Positions 54,059-64,000 are shown, numbered from the stretch's first letter. The stretch is 64,000 nucleotides of DNA from Pseudomonas sp. Q1-7 (GCF_028010285.1 NZ_CP116304.1:4790501-4854500); one strand, 5' to 3'. The notes: generated by a model from the letters alone, not told the origin. Program-made: numbers and translations.

Positions 54059-54115
54059 CACCATGAGTCGAATCATTTTCGTCGGATGGGTAGAGCGCAG
54101 CGAAACCCATCACCT
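54059..54115. repeat. Palindromic intergenic repeat between dppC and dppD
   Basis: GATGGGT (54085-54091) and ACCCATC (54105-54111) enclose AGAGCGCAGCGAA. This unit is a common interspersed repeat in Pseudomonas genomes, of a different type from the REP above. It interrupts an otherwise tight operon and could act as an mRNA stability or attenuation element. Confidence 0.6.
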
Positions 54116-54154
54116 CCAGCCGGCAACCTCGGCCGTCTCTCCGGAGGCCATCGC

Positions 54155-55129
54155 ATGAGCCTGCTGGAAATCAAGAACCTCAGCGTGCGCTTCGGCGACG
54201 CCAACGCCGTCCCGGTGGTGGACGGCCTCGATATCTCGGTGAACAAGGGCGAGGTGCTGGCCATCGTCGGCGAATCCGGCTCCGGCAAATCGGTGACCAT
54301 GATGGCGCTGATGGGCCTGATCGACGCCCCCGGCCGCATCAGCGCCGACAGCCTGCGCTTCGACGGCCACGACATGCTCACCCTCAAGGGCAAGCAGCGT
54401 CGCCATATCGTCGGCAAGGACCTGGCGATGGTCTTCCAGGACCCGATGACCGCCCTCAACCCCAGCTACACCGTGGGCTTCCAGATCGAGGAAGTGCTGC
54501 GCCAGCACCTCGGCCTCAAGGGCAAGGCTGCTCGCCAGCGCGCCCTGGAGCTCCTCGAACGGGTGGAGATTCCCGGCGCCGCCAGCCGCCTCGACGCCTA
54601 CCCGCACCAGCTCTCCGGGGGCATGAGCCAGCGCGTGGCCATCGCCATGGCCATCGCCGCCGAGCCCAAGCTGCTGATTGCCGACGAACCCACCACCGCC
54701 CTGGACGTGACCATCCAGGCGCAGATCATGGACTTGTTGCTGGACCTGCAGCGCGACCAGGGCATGGCCCTGGTGCTGATCACCCACGACCTGGCCGTGG
54801 TGGCCGAAACCGCCAACCGCGTCTGCGTGATGTACGCCGGCCAGGCGGTGGAGATCGGCGAAGTGCCACACCTGTTCGACGAACCGACCCACCCCTATAC
54901 CGAAGCCCTGCTCAAGGCGATTCCCGAGCACAGCCTGGGCGCCCATCGCCTGTCCACCCTGCCCGGCATCGTCCCCGGCCGCTACGACCGGCCCCACGGC
55001 TGCCTGCTGTCACCTCGCTGCCCCTACGGCCAGGCCAACTGCGTGGCCCAGCGCCCGACGCTGGACCCGCACGCCCACGGCGCCGTGCGCTGCTTCTACC
55101 CCCTTAACCTGATCGAGGTGGCGCGATGA
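54155..55129 (+). CDS. dppD: Dipeptide ABC transporter ATPase DppD
   Basis: 324 residues from the ATG at 54155 after GGAGG; the frame is open further upstream through the repeat. Walker [13 protein letters not shown], signature [15 protein letters not shown], Walker [14 protein letters not shown], then the Opp/Dpp C-terminal extension with [15 protein letters not shown], whose cysteines bind a 4Fe-4S cluster in related transporters. It overlaps dppF by four bases. Confidence 0.95.
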   Translation: MSLLEIKNLSVRFGDANAVPVVDGLDISVNKGEVLAIVGESGSGKSVTMMALMGLIDAPGRISADSLRFDGHDMLTLKGKQRRHIVGKDLAMVFQDPMTALNPSYTVGFQIEEVLRQHLGLKGKAARQRALELLERVEIPGAASRLDAYPHQLSGGMSQRVAIAMAIAAEPKLLIADEPTTALDVTIQAQIMDLLLDLQRDQGMALVLITHDLAVVAETANRVCVMYAGQAVEIGEVPHLFDEPTHPYTEALLKAIPEHSLGAHRLSTLPGIVPGRYDRPHGCLLSPRCPYGQANCVAQRPTLDPHAHGAVRCFYPLNLIEVAR

Positions 55130-56097
55130 GTGCCGTATTGACCGCCCGAGACCTGCATCGCCACTACGAAATTTCCCGTGGCCTGTTCAAGCCCCATGCC
55201 ACGGTGCGCGCGCTGAATGGCGTGTCCTTCGAGCTGGACGCCGGCAAGACCCTGGCCGTGGTCGGCGAATCCGGCTGCGGCAAGTCCACCCTGGCCCGCG
55301 CCCTGACGCTGATCGAGGAACCCTCCTCCGGCTCCCTGCAGATCGCTGGCCGCGAAGTGGCCGGCGCCAGCAAGGAGGACCGCAAGCAACTGCGCCGCGA
55401 TGTGCAGATGGTCTTCCAGAACCCCTACGCCTCGCTCAACCCGCGGAAAAAGGTGGGCGACCAGTTGGCCGAACCGCTGTTGATCAACACCGGCCTGTCC
55501 CGCGCGGAACGCCGCGAACAGGTGCAGGCGATGATGCAGCAGGTGGGCCTGCGCCCCGAGCACTACCAGCGCTACCCGCACATGTTCTCCGGCGGCCAGC
55601 GCCAGCGCATCGCCCTGGCCCGCGCCATGATGCTCAACCCCAAGGTGCTGGTGGCGGACGAGCCCACCTCGGCGCTGGACGTGTCCATCCAGGCGCAGGT
55701 GCTCAACCTCTTCATGGACCTGCAGGAGCGCTACAACACCGGCTACGTGTTCATCTCCCACAACCTTGCGGTGGTGCGCCACGTCGCCAGCGACGTGCTG
55801 GTGATGTACCTCGGCCGCCCGGTGGAAATGGGCCCCAGCGAACGGATCTACGAACGTCCGCTGCACCCCTACACCAAGGCCCTGCTCTCGGCCACGCCGG
55901 CCATCCACCCGGACCCGGGCAAGCCGAAGATCAAGATCGCCGGCGAACTGCCCAACCCCCTCGACCCGCCGTCCGGCTGCGCCTTCCACAAACGCTGCCC
56001 CTACGCCACCGAGCGCTGCCAGGTGGATGTACCGGAGCTGCGCCTGATCGACGCCCGCCAGGTGGCGTGCCACAACGTGGAGACGATCAACGCCTGA
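55126..56097 (+). CDS. dppF: Dipeptide ABC transporter ATPase DppF
   Basis: 323 residues. Walker [15 protein letters not shown], signature [15 protein letters not shown], Walker [15 protein letters not shown]-terminal [15 protein letters not shown] cysteine block. It forms the ATPase heterodimer with DppD. A REP pair follows within 31 bp and may protect the mRNA 3' end. Confidence 0.95.
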   Translation: MSAVLTARDLHRHYEISRGLFKPHATVRALNGVSFELDAGKTLAVVGESGCGKSTLARALTLIEEPSSGSLQIAGREVAGASKEDRKQLRRDVQMVFQNPYASLNPRKKVGDQLAEPLLINTGLSRAERREQVQAMMQQVGLRPEHYQRYPHMFSGGQRQRIALARAMMLNPKVLVADEPTSALDVSIQAQVLNLFMDLQERYNTGYVFISHNLAVVRHVASDVLVMYLGRPVEMGPSERIYERPLHPYTKALLSATPAIHPDPGKPKIKIAGELPNPLDPPSGCAFHKRCPYATERCQVDVPELRLIDARQVACHNVETINA

Positions 56098-56127
56098 AAT
56101 CGGCTGCCCTGGCTGCAGGCACGCCCC

Positions 56128-56222
56128 TTGTGGGAGCGAATTCATTCGCGATGACGGGCAGAGCCTGCCCTGGTAGCAGCGGGGGCGCTTTGCGCCCTTT
56201 CGCGAATGAATTCGCTCCCACA
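56128..56222. repeat. REP pair (inverted)
   Basis: TTGTGGGAGCGAATTCATTC and its inverse, about 55 bp apart, between dppF and the LysE gene (convergent). Confidence 0.9.
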
Positions 56223-56245
56223 CCTCTTGCGAAATGGCGCCGCCT

Positions 56246-56863
56246 TCAGATATCCCGCAACAGCGCCAGCCGTACGCCGAATCCCACCAATACTGTGCCG
56301 AACAGCCACTGCTGCACCCGCTGCACCAGCGGTCGCTGGCCCAGCCACCGTGCCAGCCCCTCCCCGGCCAGCGCATAGCCGGTATCGAATGCCAGGCCCA
56401 CTGCCACCAGCACCACGCCCAAAAGGGCGAACTGCAGCACCAACGGGCCCGCCTCGGGGCTGACGAACTGCGGCAGCAGCACCGAGCAGAACAGCAGCGC
56501 CTTGGGATTCAGCAGGTTGGTGAAAAGTCCCCGGCGCAGGGCCTGCCAATAGGCTCGCGAATGCTGCCGCTCGCCCTCCACCGCCAGCACCGAGGCCTCC
56601 GCCTGCAGCAGTCTCAGGCCGATCCAGAACAGATAGGCCGCGCCCGCCAGGCGCACCAGGTCGAAAGTCCAGGGGGCGCTCCGGAACAGCACGGCCAACC
56701 CCAGGCCCGCCAGGACCACATGGCAGCCCCGCGCCAGGGCCAGCCCCAGCGCGGTGGCCAGGGCCATGGTGCGCCCCTGACGGGCACCGGTCTGCAGCAA
56801 AAGGATCATGTCCGGCCCGGGCAGCAGGTAGACCACCGCCAGGGCCATCAGGAAAGCGGTCAT
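56246..56863 (-). CDS. LysE-family amino-acid exporter
   Basis: 205 residues, about six membrane segments. LLPGPDMILLLQTGARQGR at residues 13-31 is the LysE/RhtB motif, and GLFTNLLNPKALLFCSVLLP is the second. It exports an amino acid or similar small molecule. It is divergent from an Lrp-type regulator 134 bp away, which often controls such exporters. Confidence 0.92.
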   Translation of the reverse strand: MTAFLMALAVVYLLPGPDMILLLQTGARQGRTMALATALGLALARGCHVVLAGLGLAVLFRSAPWTFDLVRLAGAAYLFWIGLRLLQAEASVLAVEGERQHSRAYWQALRRGLFTNLLNPKALLFCSVLLPQFVSPEAGPLVLQFALLGVVLVAVGLAFDTGYALAGEGLARWLGQRPLVQRVQQWLFGTVLVGFGVRLALLRDI

Positions 56864-56997
56864 TGTCTGTACCCCGGATCAACCATCAGAGACCAGATTC
56901 TAGGACCGAAGCCTGGGGCAGGTGCTTGCGTATTTGACCACTCGGATCATCATTACTGGCATTTCCTGCCAATCGTTAACGCAAGTCACGAACATAT

Positions 56998-57480
56998 ATG
57001 CCAAAACCCAAACTCGACGCCCTGGACCACCGGATACTTGCCGCCCTGCAGCGCGACGGTCGCCTGACCAACGTGCAACTGGCCGAGGAGATCGGCCTGT
57101 CCGCCTCGCCCTGCCTGCGCCGCGTGCGCCTGTTGGAGGAGGCCGGGGTGATTCGCGGCTACCACGCCAACCTGGACCGTGACGAAGTGGGCCTCGGGCT
57201 GACCGTGTTCGTCGGCATCAAGGTGGAGCGCCACGGCCAGGAGCAGGCCGAGGCTTTCCGCGCGGCGGTGGTCAGCCTGCCGGAGGTGATCTCTGTGCAC
57301 CTGGTCTCGGGCGAGTCGGACTTCCTGCTGCAAGTGGTGGTGCCGGACCTGCGCGCCTACGAACACCTCCTGACCGGCACCCTGCTCAGGTTGCCCGGCG
57401 TCAGCGACATCCGCAGCAACTTCGCCATCCAGACGGTGAAGGCGCCTTCGCCGCTGCCGTTGAACCACCTGCCGAAATAG
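56998..57480 (+). CDS. Lrp/AsnC-family regulator
   Basis: 160 residues. The N-terminal helix-turn-helix is LDALDHRILAALQRDGRLTN, then EEIGLSASPCLRRVRLLEEA. The C-terminal RAM domain has LTVFVGIKVERHGQ and VHLVSGESDFLLQVVVPD. Divergent from the LysE exporter, which is its most probable target. Confidence 0.92.
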   Translation: MPKPKLDALDHRILAALQRDGRLTNVQLAEEIGLSASPCLRRVRLLEEAGVIRGYHANLDRDEVGLGLTVFVGIKVERHGQEQAEAFRAAVVSLPEVISVHLVSGESDFLLQVVVPDLRAYEHLLTGTLLRLPGVSDIRSNFAIQTVKAPSPLPLNHLPK

Positions 57481-57495
57481 CGAACGGAGCGTTCT

Positions 57496-57600
57496 TGTTG
57501 TAGGAACGAATTCATTCGCGAAGCAGCCCGAAGGGCTGCCCTTCAATGCCAAAAGCGGGCTGCTGCGCAGCCCTTCGCGAATGAATTCGCTCCTACAAGA
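57496..57600. repeat. REP pair (inverted)
   Basis: TTGTAGGAACGAATTCATTC at the left and its inverse ending at 57600, between the convergent Lrp and pxpC genes. The left unit has two changes from the consensus. A related single degenerate half is seen near 59970-59993. Confidence 0.85.
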
Positions 57601-57606
57601 ACCGGG

Positions 57607-58527
57607 TCAACGTCCGAAGAAGCGATAGAACGCCCGCAGTTCGTCCTGGGCATCCTCCAGGCTCATGGCGATGAAGCGCAGCACCTGGTTCGCCGGGCAC
57701 TGCGCCAGGCGGCCGAGGTCCAGCGGATGGACCCAGCCGAGGACGGGGTAACCGCCCATGGTCTGGCGGTCGGCCATGAGGATGATCGGCTGGCCGTCCG
57801 GCGGCACCTGGATGGCCCCGCTGACCACGCCCTGGGACCACTGTCGCTGCGGAGCGACCAGGGGTTCACCCTCCAGGCGCGCGCCCATGCGATCGGATTG
57901 CGGGCTGAGCAGCCAGGGGCGCTCGAAGAAGGCCCGCGCCTGCTCTTCCTCGAAGCTGGCGGCATCGCCCCCGATCATCACCCGTAGCGATTGCGCGACC
58001 TTGTAATCCGGCTGCCAGGGCCAGGGCACGCTGGCGCCACGGGGGAATTCCCGTTGGCCGCCGACCAGCAGATCGCCTTCGGCCAGCCGCGCGCCTTCGG
58101 CATCCAGTCCACCCAGGCCCTCGCGCAACTGGCAGGCCACGCTGCCCAGCACCGGCTCGGCGCGGATGCCCTCGGCCAGCGCCAGGTAGGCGCGCTGGCC
58201 GCTGCGGGCGAAGCCGATCTGCAGACGCTGCCCGGCCTCGACCCGCCAGCGCGACCAGTTCCAGCGTGGCTCGCCACCCAGGCTCAGCGGCATGTCGGCG
58301 CCGGTCAGGGCGACCCAGAGGTCCGCCTCCGCCTCCAGCTCCACGCCGCCCAGGGCAATTTCCAGCACCGCCGCGCCACGGGCATTGCCCAGCAGCCGGT
58401 TGGCCCAGGCCGCCGCCAGCGCGTCCATGGGCCCGGCCGGAGAAACGCCAAGGTGCTGCCAGCCGTAACGGCCCGCGTCCTGCAACAGGCTCAACGGCCC
58501 CGGCTTGATAACGCGCAGGCCGCTCAT
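57607..58527 (-). CDS. pxpC: 5-oxoprolinase subunit PxpC (KipA-type)
   Basis: 306 residues. LRVIKPGPLSLLQDAGRYGW then GVSPAGPMDALAAAWANRLL are the biotin-dependent carboxyltransferase-like (KipA/PxpC) signature; GAIQVPPDGQPIILMADRQT is another conserved block. With PxpA and PxpB it hydrolyses 5-oxoproline to glutamate using ATP. It overlaps pxpB by four bases. Confidence 0.92.
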   Translation of the reverse strand: MSGLRVIKPGPLSLLQDAGRYGWQHLGVSPAGPMDALAAAWANRLLGNARGAAVLEIALGGVELEAEADLWVALTGADMPLSLGGEPRWNWSRWRVEAGQRLQIGFARSGQRAYLALAEGIRAEPVLGSVACQLREGLGGLDAEGARLAEGDLLVGGQREFPRGASVPWPWQPDYKVAQSLRVMIGGDAASFEEEQARAFFERPWLLSPQSDRMGARLEGEPLVAPQRQWSQGVVSGAIQVPPDGQPIILMADRQTMGGYPVLGWVHPLDLGRLAQCPANQVLRFIAMSLEDAQDELRAFYRFFGR

Positions 58528-59201
58528 GCCTCGCCGCCTTCACTGCGGTAGCGGTCTTCGTCGATGGCCAGGAAGCGCACACGGTCGCCCAGGGCCAGCG
58601 GACAGGGCGGCTCACGGCGCGCATCGAACAGGCGCCAGGGACAGCGTCCGAGCAGGTGCCAGCCTCCTGGCGAGGCCTGTGGATAAATCGCCGTCTGCTG
58701 CTCGGCGATGGCCAGGCTGCCGGCCGGCACCCGAACGCGCGGCCGGCTGCGGCGCGGCAGCGCAAGGCGTGGATCGAGGCCGCCGAGGTAGGCGAAACCG
58801 GGCGAAAAACCGACGGCGCCGACCCGGTATTCGGCGCTGCTGTGGATATCCACCAGTTCGTCCACACGCATCCCGCAGGTTTCGGCCACCCAGGCCAGAT
58901 CCTCGCCGCAATACCAGATGGGAATCTCGTGCAACCGGCCGGCCTCCACCCGCGTCGGTGCGGCCAGCCAGGCCTCCAGTAGGGGTTCGACGAGCCGGGA
59001 CAGCGCCTGGTGGTCGGTACGGGTCAGGTCGTAGTGCAGCAACAGGGTGGTCCAGCCGGGCACCAGGTCGACCAGCAGGGGACCGACCTGCTGGCGCAGC
59101 GTGGCGCTGAGCGCGGCAATGCGCTGGGGCAGCCCGGCGTCCGGTTCGTCGGCCAGCACCAGCAGCAGGGCCTCGGCGCCGGCGGGTTCGAGACGGATCA
59201 T
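58524..59201 (-). CDS. pxpB: 5-oxoprolinase subunit PxpB (KipI-type)
   Basis: 225 residues. [15 protein letters not shown], then [40 protein letters not shown] and [20 protein letters not shown], all typical for KipI/PxpB. Overlaps pxpA by four bases, so the three genes form an operon in the order A-B-C. Confidence 0.92.
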   Translation of the reverse strand: MIRLEPAGAEALLLVLADEPDAGLPQRIAALSATLRQQVGPLLVDLVPGWTTLLLHYDLTRTDHQALSRLVEPLLEAWLAAPTRVEAGRLHEIPIWYCGEDLAWVAETCGMRVDELVDIHSSAEYRVGAVGFSPGFAYLGGLDPRLALPRRSRPRVRVPAGSLAIAEQQTAIYPQASPGGWHLLGRCPWRLFDARREPPCPLALGDRVRFLAIDEDRYRSEGGEA

Positions 59202-59944
59202 AGGGCGTCCAGCTTGCCTCGCAGGCGGCGCAACACGGCCAGGGACTCGGGATTGTCGCCATGCACGCAGAGGCTGTCGGCGGTCAGGCGCAACGGCTTG
59301 CCGTCGATGTCCGGGAAGGGCTCGCCGGCGGCGATGGCCAGGGCCTGGTCGAGAATGCGTTCGGGGTCGTGGTGCACGGCGCCGGCCATGCGCCGGGGCG
59401 CCAACTGGCCGTCGGAGAGGTAGGCGCGGTCGGCGAAGGCCTCGAACATCAGCGGTATGTCGGCGGCGTCGGCCAGCCGTAGCTCACGACCGTTGTCGGC
59501 CAGAGCCAGGACCATCAGCGGCAGGCCCTTGCGGTAGCTGGCGCAGGCGTCGAGCACCGCCTCGAGCAGCGCATCGTCGCGCACAAGGTCGTTGTACAGG
59601 GCACCGTGGGGCTTCACATAGGCCACCTGGGTGCCGACCGCGCGGCAGAAGGCTTCCAGCGCGCCGATCTGGTACAGCACCTGGGCGCGCACTTCCTCCG
59701 GCGAGCAGGCCAGGTGGCGGCGGCCGAAACCGGCGAGGTCCGGGTAGGCGGGATGGGCGCCGATGCGCACCCCATGGCGCAGCGCCAGTTCGACCGTGCG
59801 CTGCATGGTCAGGGGATCGGCGGCATGGAAGCCGCAGGCGAGGTTCGCCTGGTCCACCAGCGGCATGGCGTGCTCGTCGTCACCCATGCGCCAGGCGCCG
59901 AAGCTTTCCCCCATGTCGCAATTCAGCAGGATTCGTCTGTTCAT
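59198..59944 (-). CDS. pxpA: 5-oxoprolinase subunit PxpA (LamB/YcsF family)
   Basis: 248 residues from the ATG at 59944; the open frame to 59986 adds a basic N terminus not seen in the family. [15 protein letters not shown] at the start, [37 protein letters not shown] and [11 protein letters not shown] are the LamB/YcsF signatures. First gene of the pxpABC operon; it recycles 5-oxoproline formed from glutamine or glutathione. Confidence 0.93.
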   Translation of the reverse strand: MNRRILLNCDMGESFGAWRMGDDEHAMPLVDQANLACGFHAADPLTMQRTVELALRHGVRIGAHPAYPDLAGFGRRHLACSPEEVRAQVLYQIGALEAFCRAVGTQVAYVKPHGALYNDLVRDDALLEAVLDACASYRKGLPLMVLALADNGRELRLADAADIPLMFEAFADRAYLSDGQLAPRRMAGAVHHDPERILDQALAIAAGEPFPDIDGKPLRLTADSLCVHGDNPESLAVLRRLRGKLDAL

Positions 59945-60106
59945 ACGCCGAATTATGGCCAAAAGCCGGCCTCTTGTAGGGGCCAATTCGTTTCAACCTG
60001 GGTATATAGGCTGCGCGTAGGCTGGCGCCGAGCCTGCGAAGCCCGGCGATGCGCACGTTGTTAGGCCTCGCCCTCCCCCCTCGGCCAGATGACGCGGAGA
60101 GCAGGC

Positions 60107-60134
60107 AAAAAATCGCCCCGCACAAGGCGGGGCG
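60107..60134 (-). terminator. Intrinsic terminator of the PepSY reductase gene
   Basis: On the minus strand CGCCCCG-CCTTGTG-CGGGGCG is followed by ATTTTTT. It lies 47 bp after the stop at 60181. Confidence 0.88.
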
Positions 60135-60180
60135 AACAGTCCCCAGGAGCAGGGATCACTCGGTTCGGCGCGTCACGCCG

Positions 60181-62730
60181 TCAGTAAACATCGCGGCGGT
60201 AACGGCCTTCGTCATGCAGTTGCTGCAGCCCCGCGTCACCCAGGATGTCGCGCAGCGTGGTGTCGACGCCTTCGGCCATGCCCTGCAGGCTGCCGCAGAT
60301 GTAGAGCACCGCGCCCTCGGCCAACCAGCTGCGCAGCTCATCGGCCGCCTCACGCAGGCGGTCCTGTACGTAGACCTTCGCGGCCTGGTCGCGGGAGAAG
60401 GCGAGGTCCAGGCGTTGCAGCTCGCCCTGGTCCAGCCAGCCCTGCAATTCGTCGCGGCAATAGAAGTCATGGGCCCGGTTGCGCTCGCCGAACAGCAACC
60501 AGTTGCGTGTGCGGCCGTCGGCGATGGCCGCCTTGAGCAGGCTGCGCAGGCCAGCGAGGCCGGTGCCGTTGCCGATGAAGATCAGCGGACGGTCATCCTC
60601 GACCAGGTGGAAGCGGCTGTTGCGGCGCAGGCGCAGCGGCACGGCAGCCCCTTCCGGCAGGAAGTGGGTCAGCCAGCCGGAGGCGATGCCCAGGCTGCCG
60701 TCGGCATGCTGCTCCTGGCGCACGATCAGCTCCAGTGCCCCGTCGCTGGCGAGCGAGGCGATGGAGTACTGGCGCACCGACAGGCCGATCAGGGCCTGGA
60801 CCAGGGCTTGCGGATGCAGGCCCACCAGGTGTTCGAAGGAATTCGGCAGCAGGCGCCCGGCCAAGGCCTGGCGCAGCGGCTGGCGCATGCCGTCCAGCTC
60901 GACCGGAGCGTCACCGTCCAGCTTGTGCTGGTCGAGCCAGGCCTGGATGCGCGAATCGGCCTGGCGCGGAAGGATTTCCACCAGGTCGCCGGCCTGCCAT
61001 TCCATCCGGCTACCGGCCGGCGGACGCAGACGCAGCAACCAGGTGGACTCGCCCTGGCTGCCCGGATTCAGGTGTTCGCGCCGTTCCAGAGTCCAGTGCT
61101 CAAAGGCCGGGCCGCTCCAGGGCGTCAGCTGGGCGCTGCCGGACACTTGGGCGAGTTGCTGCTGCCACTGCTGCAGGGCACCGCTGTCGCCGTTGTCCAC
61201 CTCCACCGGGTCGAACAACTGGCTGGCGCCCTGCCCTTTCAGCCAGGCCTGCAGGCGGCGGCCGAAACCGCAGAATTGCTCGTACTGTCGATCCCCCAGG
61301 GCCAGCACGGCGAAGCGCAGGCCGGCAAGCTGGGAGGCCTGGCCAAGTACCTTGCGCTCGAAGCCACGGGCGTCGTCCGGGGCCTCGCCGTCGCCGAAGG
61401 TGCTGACCACGAAAAGGGCATTGCGGGATTGGGCCAGGGCCGCACCATCCAGGCTCGCCAGGGGTTCGACCCGTACCGGCAGGCCGGCGGCCTGGAGCTG
61501 GCCGGCACTCTGCCAGGCCAGTTGTTCGGCGAAACCGCTCTGGCTGGCGAAGCCGATCAGCCAGGAGTCATCACCACCGCTCGCGGCGAGGTTGCCACGA
61601 GCCGCACGGGCTGCGCGCTTCTTGCGCCGACGGTCGAGGTAAAGCAGCCAGCCCGTGACGAAGAACAACGGCATGGTCAGGCTGGCGAGCGTCACCAAGA
61701 TGCGTCCCGTCAGGCCGAAATACTCGCCCACGTGCAGCGCGTAGATGCTGGTGAGCACTTGCGCCTTGAAACTCTTGTCGGTGTAGCGGTCGCTGCGCAG
61801 CACCTTGCCGCTGGCCGGGTCGAGGCGGATCTGGTTCAGCGCGCGCGGGTGCGCGGCGTCTTCCAGCAGGTAGAAGACAGTGGCCGGCTGGCCGCCCACC
61901 GGCGGCAGGCGCAGGTTGTAAGTGCTCATGGTGGGGCCGGCGGTTTCGCGAATGCTCTTCCACACGGCGTCATAATCCACCACCAGCGGCGGGCCGGACG
62001 GCGCTTGGCCGCGCCCTTCGCCACGGCGCTCGCCAGGCTTGCCCTGCTGCCCGGCGGGGGCGTCGGCGAGCAGGCGATTGAGGCCTTCGCGGTACCAGTC
62101 GTAGGACCAGAACAAACCGGTCAGTGCCGCCAGGAGATAAAACAGCAGGCACCAGGTGCCGGCCACGGCGTGCAGGTCCCAGTTGAAGCTACGGCCCTTG
62201 CGCGACCAGTCGAGGGTCAGCCAGGCGCGCCAGTTGGCGGCCTGCCGCGGCCAGCGCAGGTACAGGCCGGAAAGACAGAAGAAGATGAGGATCAGGGTAC
62301 AGGCGGCGGTGATCTGCTTGCCGAACTCGCCCAGGGCGAGGTAACGGTGCAATTGCAGCATCAGGCCGAAGAACGGCTGGCCGACGGGCTCGCCCAGCAG
62401 TTCGCCGGTGTAGGGGTCGAAGTAGCGCATCGGACCACGGCGCTCGCCGGGCGGCGGCGCGAAGAAGACGCGGGCGGCCAGGTCGCTGTTGGTCGCCACC
62501 CAGAGGCCGGACACTTTCTTGTCCTCGGCGGCCTCGATCCTGCTCACCAGCTCGGCCGGCGGCAGCACGCCGCTTTCGCGCACCTGGACGGTCAGGGTCT
62601 CAGGATTGAGCAGGCGGAGGATTTCCTCCTGGAAGCTGTAGGCGGCCCCGGTGACGCCCATCAGGGCCAGTACCAGCCCGGCACTGATACCGAACAGCCA
62701 GTGCAGCTGGAACAGGGTCTTCTTCAACAC
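60181..62730 (-). CDS. PepSY-domain flavodoxin/FAD/NADPH reductase
   Basis: 849 residues, a fusion. The N-terminal 370 are a PepSY-associated membrane domain ([55 protein letters not shown]). A flavodoxin domain follows at about 395-530 ([16 protein letters not shown]), then an FAD domain with RQYSIAS and an NADPH domain with [14 protein letters not shown] and [14 protein letters not shown]. It would pass electrons from NADPH across the inner membrane, probably to reduce ferric siderophore iron. The next gene is a PiuA-like siderophore receptor, which supports an iron role. Confidence 0.9.
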   Translation of the reverse strand: MLKKTLFQLHWLFGISAGLVLALMGVTGAAYSFQEEILRLLNPETLTVQVRESGVLPPAELVSRIEAAEDKKVSGLWVATNSDLAARVFFAPPPGERRGPMRYFDPYTGELLGEPVGQPFFGLMLQLHRYLALGEFGKQITAACTLILIFFCLSGLYLRWPRQAANWRAWLTLDWSRKGRSFNWDLHAVAGTWCLLFYLLAALTGLFWSYDWYREGLNRLLADAPAGQQGKPGERRGEGRGQAPSGPPLVVDYDAVWKSIRETAGPTMSTYNLRLPPVGGQPATVFYLLEDAAHPRALNQIRLDPASGKVLRSDRYTDKSFKAQVLTSIYALHVGEYFGLTGRILVTLASLTMPLFFVTGWLLYLDRRRKKRAARAARGNLAASGGDDSWLIGFASQSGFAEQLAWQSAGQLQAAGLPVRVEPLASLDGAALAQSRNALFVVSTFGDGEAPDDARGFERKVLGQASQLAGLRFAVLALGDRQYEQFCGFGRRLQAWLKGQGASQLFDPVEVDNGDSGALQQWQQQLAQVSGSAQLTPWSGPAFEHWTLERREHLNPGSQGESTWLLRLRPPAGSRMEWQAGDLVEILPRQADSRIQAWLDQHKLDGDAPVELDGMRQPLRQALAGRLLPNSFEHLVGLHPQALVQALIGLSVRQYSIASLASDGALELIVRQEQHADGSLGIASGWLTHFLPEGAAVPLRLRRNSRFHLVEDDRPLIFIGNGTGLAGLRSLLKAAIADGRTRNWLLFGERNRAHDFYCRDELQGWLDQGELQRLDLAFSRDQAAKVYVQDRLREAADELRSWLAEGAVLYICGSLQGMAEGVDTTLRDILGDAGLQQLHDEGRYRRDVY

Positions 62731-62872
62731 GTGATATCCCTCGGGTACGCGTCTGGCAACGCGCCGGATCGCAGGTTCGCGGTCGGCACCATGCCTGACC
62801 GGGAGGCGATTTTATTTGAGAACGGGATGCGTTAAACCAGAAATCGACGCGTTTACCTTTTATTTACCGCCG

Positions 62873-62901
62873 CGCGGGCCCTGCACCAGGCAGGGCCCGC
62901 G
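62873..62901 (-). terminator. Long GC-rich hairpin after the receptor gene
   Basis: A 12-bp perfect stem (62873-62884 with 62890-62901) and a 5-base loop, ten bases past the receptor stop. The T run on the minus strand is poor, so it may stabilise the 3' end rather than terminate. Confidence 0.6.
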
Positions 62902-62910
62902 GCTCGTCCA

Positions 62911-64000
62911 TCAGAACGAGTAGGTGGCGGTCAGGATCGCCGAACGGGCATCGCCGTATTCGATGGCCGAGGAACGTGCGCTGGTGCCGTTCTGCTGGCG
63001 TACGCGCTCCACGTAGTCCTTGTCGAACAGGTTGTTCACGTTCAGCTGCAGGTCCAGGTCCTCGCTGACCTTGTAGCCGACCATGGCGTTGTGCAGCCAG
63101 TAGGCGTCCAGCTTGGCGGTGGTGCTGGAGGTGACGTTGCGTTCGCTGACATAGCGCGCACCGTAACCCAGGGTCCAGCCTTCCGGCAGCTCGTAGGTGG
63201 TCCACAGGTTGAAGGAACGCGGCGGGGTGTTGCCCAGCGCCTGACCTTCACGGGCGATACCGGCAGCGGTGTCGGCCGCCTTGAGGGTTTCGCTGGACTG
63301 GAAGGTGTAGTTGGCGAACACGTCCCACTGCTCGGTGATGTGGCCGGTCAGGCCCAGTTCCACGCCCTCCACGCGCTGCTTGCCGGCTAGTTGGGTGGAA
63401 CCGTCGGCCATGGTTTCACGCGCGTTGGTCTTCTCCACGCGGAACAGCGCGCCATCCAGTGCCAGGCGACCATCCAGGAGTTCCCACTTGGTGCCCAACT
63501 CCCAGGTTTCGTTCTTTTCCGGGTCCAGGTTCTCGGTGTTCGCGTTCAGGCCGCCACCGTTGGAGGCAATGCCTTCGGCGGTGGGGTTGAAGGAGTTGCC
63601 CCAGGCCACGTAGAAGCGGCCGTTCTCCACCGGCTTGTAGACCAGGCCGGCGCGGCTGCTGAGCTTTTCGTCCTTGGAGGTGAAGTCGCCGGTCTGCTGG
63701 TGGGTTGCGTTGAAGGTGTCGCTGTGGCCCTTGAACCAGTCGTAGCGCAGGCCGACGTTGAAGTCCCACTGCTCGTGCAGGGCGACGGTATCGAAGACGT
63801 ACAGCGCCTTGTCGTCCAGCTGGTTCTCGGTGTAGCCGCGGATGTTCTTGCCCACCGGGCCATCCCAGTGTCCGGGCGGGTTGGACAGGTCGAAGCCATT
63901 CCCTGGATAAGGCGCAGATGCCGTCCCCAGGAAGTGGTCGTAGTTCTTGAGATCGAAGTCCTCGCGGGAGATCTCGGCGCCGGTCACCAGTTCGTGGCCG
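62911..64000 (-). CDS. piuA: TonB-dependent siderophore receptor, PiuA-like (5' end beyond window)
   Basis: About 363 C-terminal residues of an outer-membrane beta-barrel; the frame runs off the right edge. GHELVTGAEISREDF, NVGLRYDWFKGHSDTFNATH, NGRFYVAWGNSFNPTAEGIA and the final ARSAILTATYSF are typical of TonB-dependent receptors of the catecholate (Fiu/PiuA) group. LNVNNLFDKDYVERV is a well-conserved barrel strand pair. The name rests on similarity by eye and on the adjacent reductase, as in P. aeruginosa PA4513-PA4514. Confidence 0.82.
   Translation of the reverse strand, partial: GHELVTGAEISREDFDLKNYDHFLGTASAPYPGNGFDLSNPPGHWDGPVGKNIRGYTENQLDDKALYVFDTVALHEQWDFNVGLRYDWFKGHSDTFNATHQQTGDFTSKDEKLSSRAGLVYKPVENGRFYVAWGNSFNPTAEGIASNGGGLNANTENLDPEKNETWELGTKWELLDGRLALDGALFRVEKTNARETMADGSTQLAGKQRVEGVELGLTGHITEQWDVFANYTFQSSETLKAADTAAGIAREGQALGNTPPRSFNLWTTYELPEGWTLGYGARYVSERNVTSSTTAKLDAYWLHNAMVGYKVSEDLDLQLNVNNLFDKDYVERVRQQNGTSARSSAIEYGDARSAILTATYSF

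Noticed and set aside
60049-62835. 928-codon plus-strand frame opposite the PepSY reductase
   Set aside because: Antisense of a gene with full flavodoxin, FAD and NADPH motifs; the translation is rich in Gln, Ala, Gly and His with no domain.

Overview
The window looks like chromosomal DNA of a Pseudomonas species, probably from the P. aeruginosa / P. resinovorans part of the genus. The evidence is high-GC coding, REP elements of the form GTGGGAGCGAATTCATTCGCGAA, a RoxSR two-component system, and a gene order (roxR-roxS-SIMPL-dppA-dppA-mdpA-psdR-dppA-dppBCDF ... pxpABC-PepSY reductase-PiuA-like receptor) that matches, from memory, the PA4493-PA4514 region of P. aeruginosa with a few differences. 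The species is not determined.

Layout. (1) 1-1358: core genes, an OmpA-family lipoprotein cut by the left edge and a YcbL-type metallo-beta-lactamase-fold hydrolase. (2) About 1293-25829: a roughly 24.5 kb genomic island inserted in codons 18-22 of the hydrolase gene, bounded by a 15-16 bp direct repeat (1293-1307 and 25815-25829). It begins with a tyrosine integrase and ends with an excisionase-like protein, a TrfA-type replication initiator and an iteron/DnaA-box origin, so it resembles an integrated plasmid or a decayed integrative conjugative element. Its cargo is an IetAS-type AAA-ATPase/subtilisin operon, an AbiTii gene, a DUF4365 protein, a protein with a HEPN-like RNxxxH motif, an MvaT silencer, a TraY/DotA homologue with a small membrane protein before it, a TraX-family protein and several unknown proteins. 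Two of the likely defence genes are broken by insertion sequences: ietS by an IS3-family element that itself carries an IS110-family element, and abiTii by another IS3-family element. (3) 25815-26210: the right junction, with a second copy of the hydrolase 5' end joined to a fossil integrase, which indicates an earlier related island at the same site. (4) 26211-37979: a TetR regulator and a galactoside catabolic cluster: GPH-family transporter, GH1 glycosidase, DUF1302 and DUF1329 envelope proteins, and the De Ley-Doudoroff genes dgoK, dgoA, dgoD, an SDR sugar dehydrogenase and an SMP-30 lactonase. (5) 38464-64000: core genome with an AraC regulator, a PF10118 hydrolase, an AEC transporter, RoxSR, a SIMPL protein, the dipeptide uptake region with PsdR and MdpA, a LysE exporter, an Lrp regulator, 5-oxoprolinase PxpABC, and a PepSY/flavodoxin reductase next to a PiuA-like TonB receptor cut by the right edge.

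How the genes work together. The galactoside cluster can import and split a beta-glycoside and oxidise galactose through lactone, galactonate, KDGal and KDPGal to pyruvate and glyceraldehyde 3-phosphate. The dpp region imports di/tripeptides and MdpA cleaves them, under PsdR, whose likely operators flank psdR. The island supplies a new start codon, ribosome binding site and the first 22 codons to the hydrolase gene while keeping its protein sequence unchanged. Island gene functions are inferred from motifs visible in the translated proteins; no database search was run.
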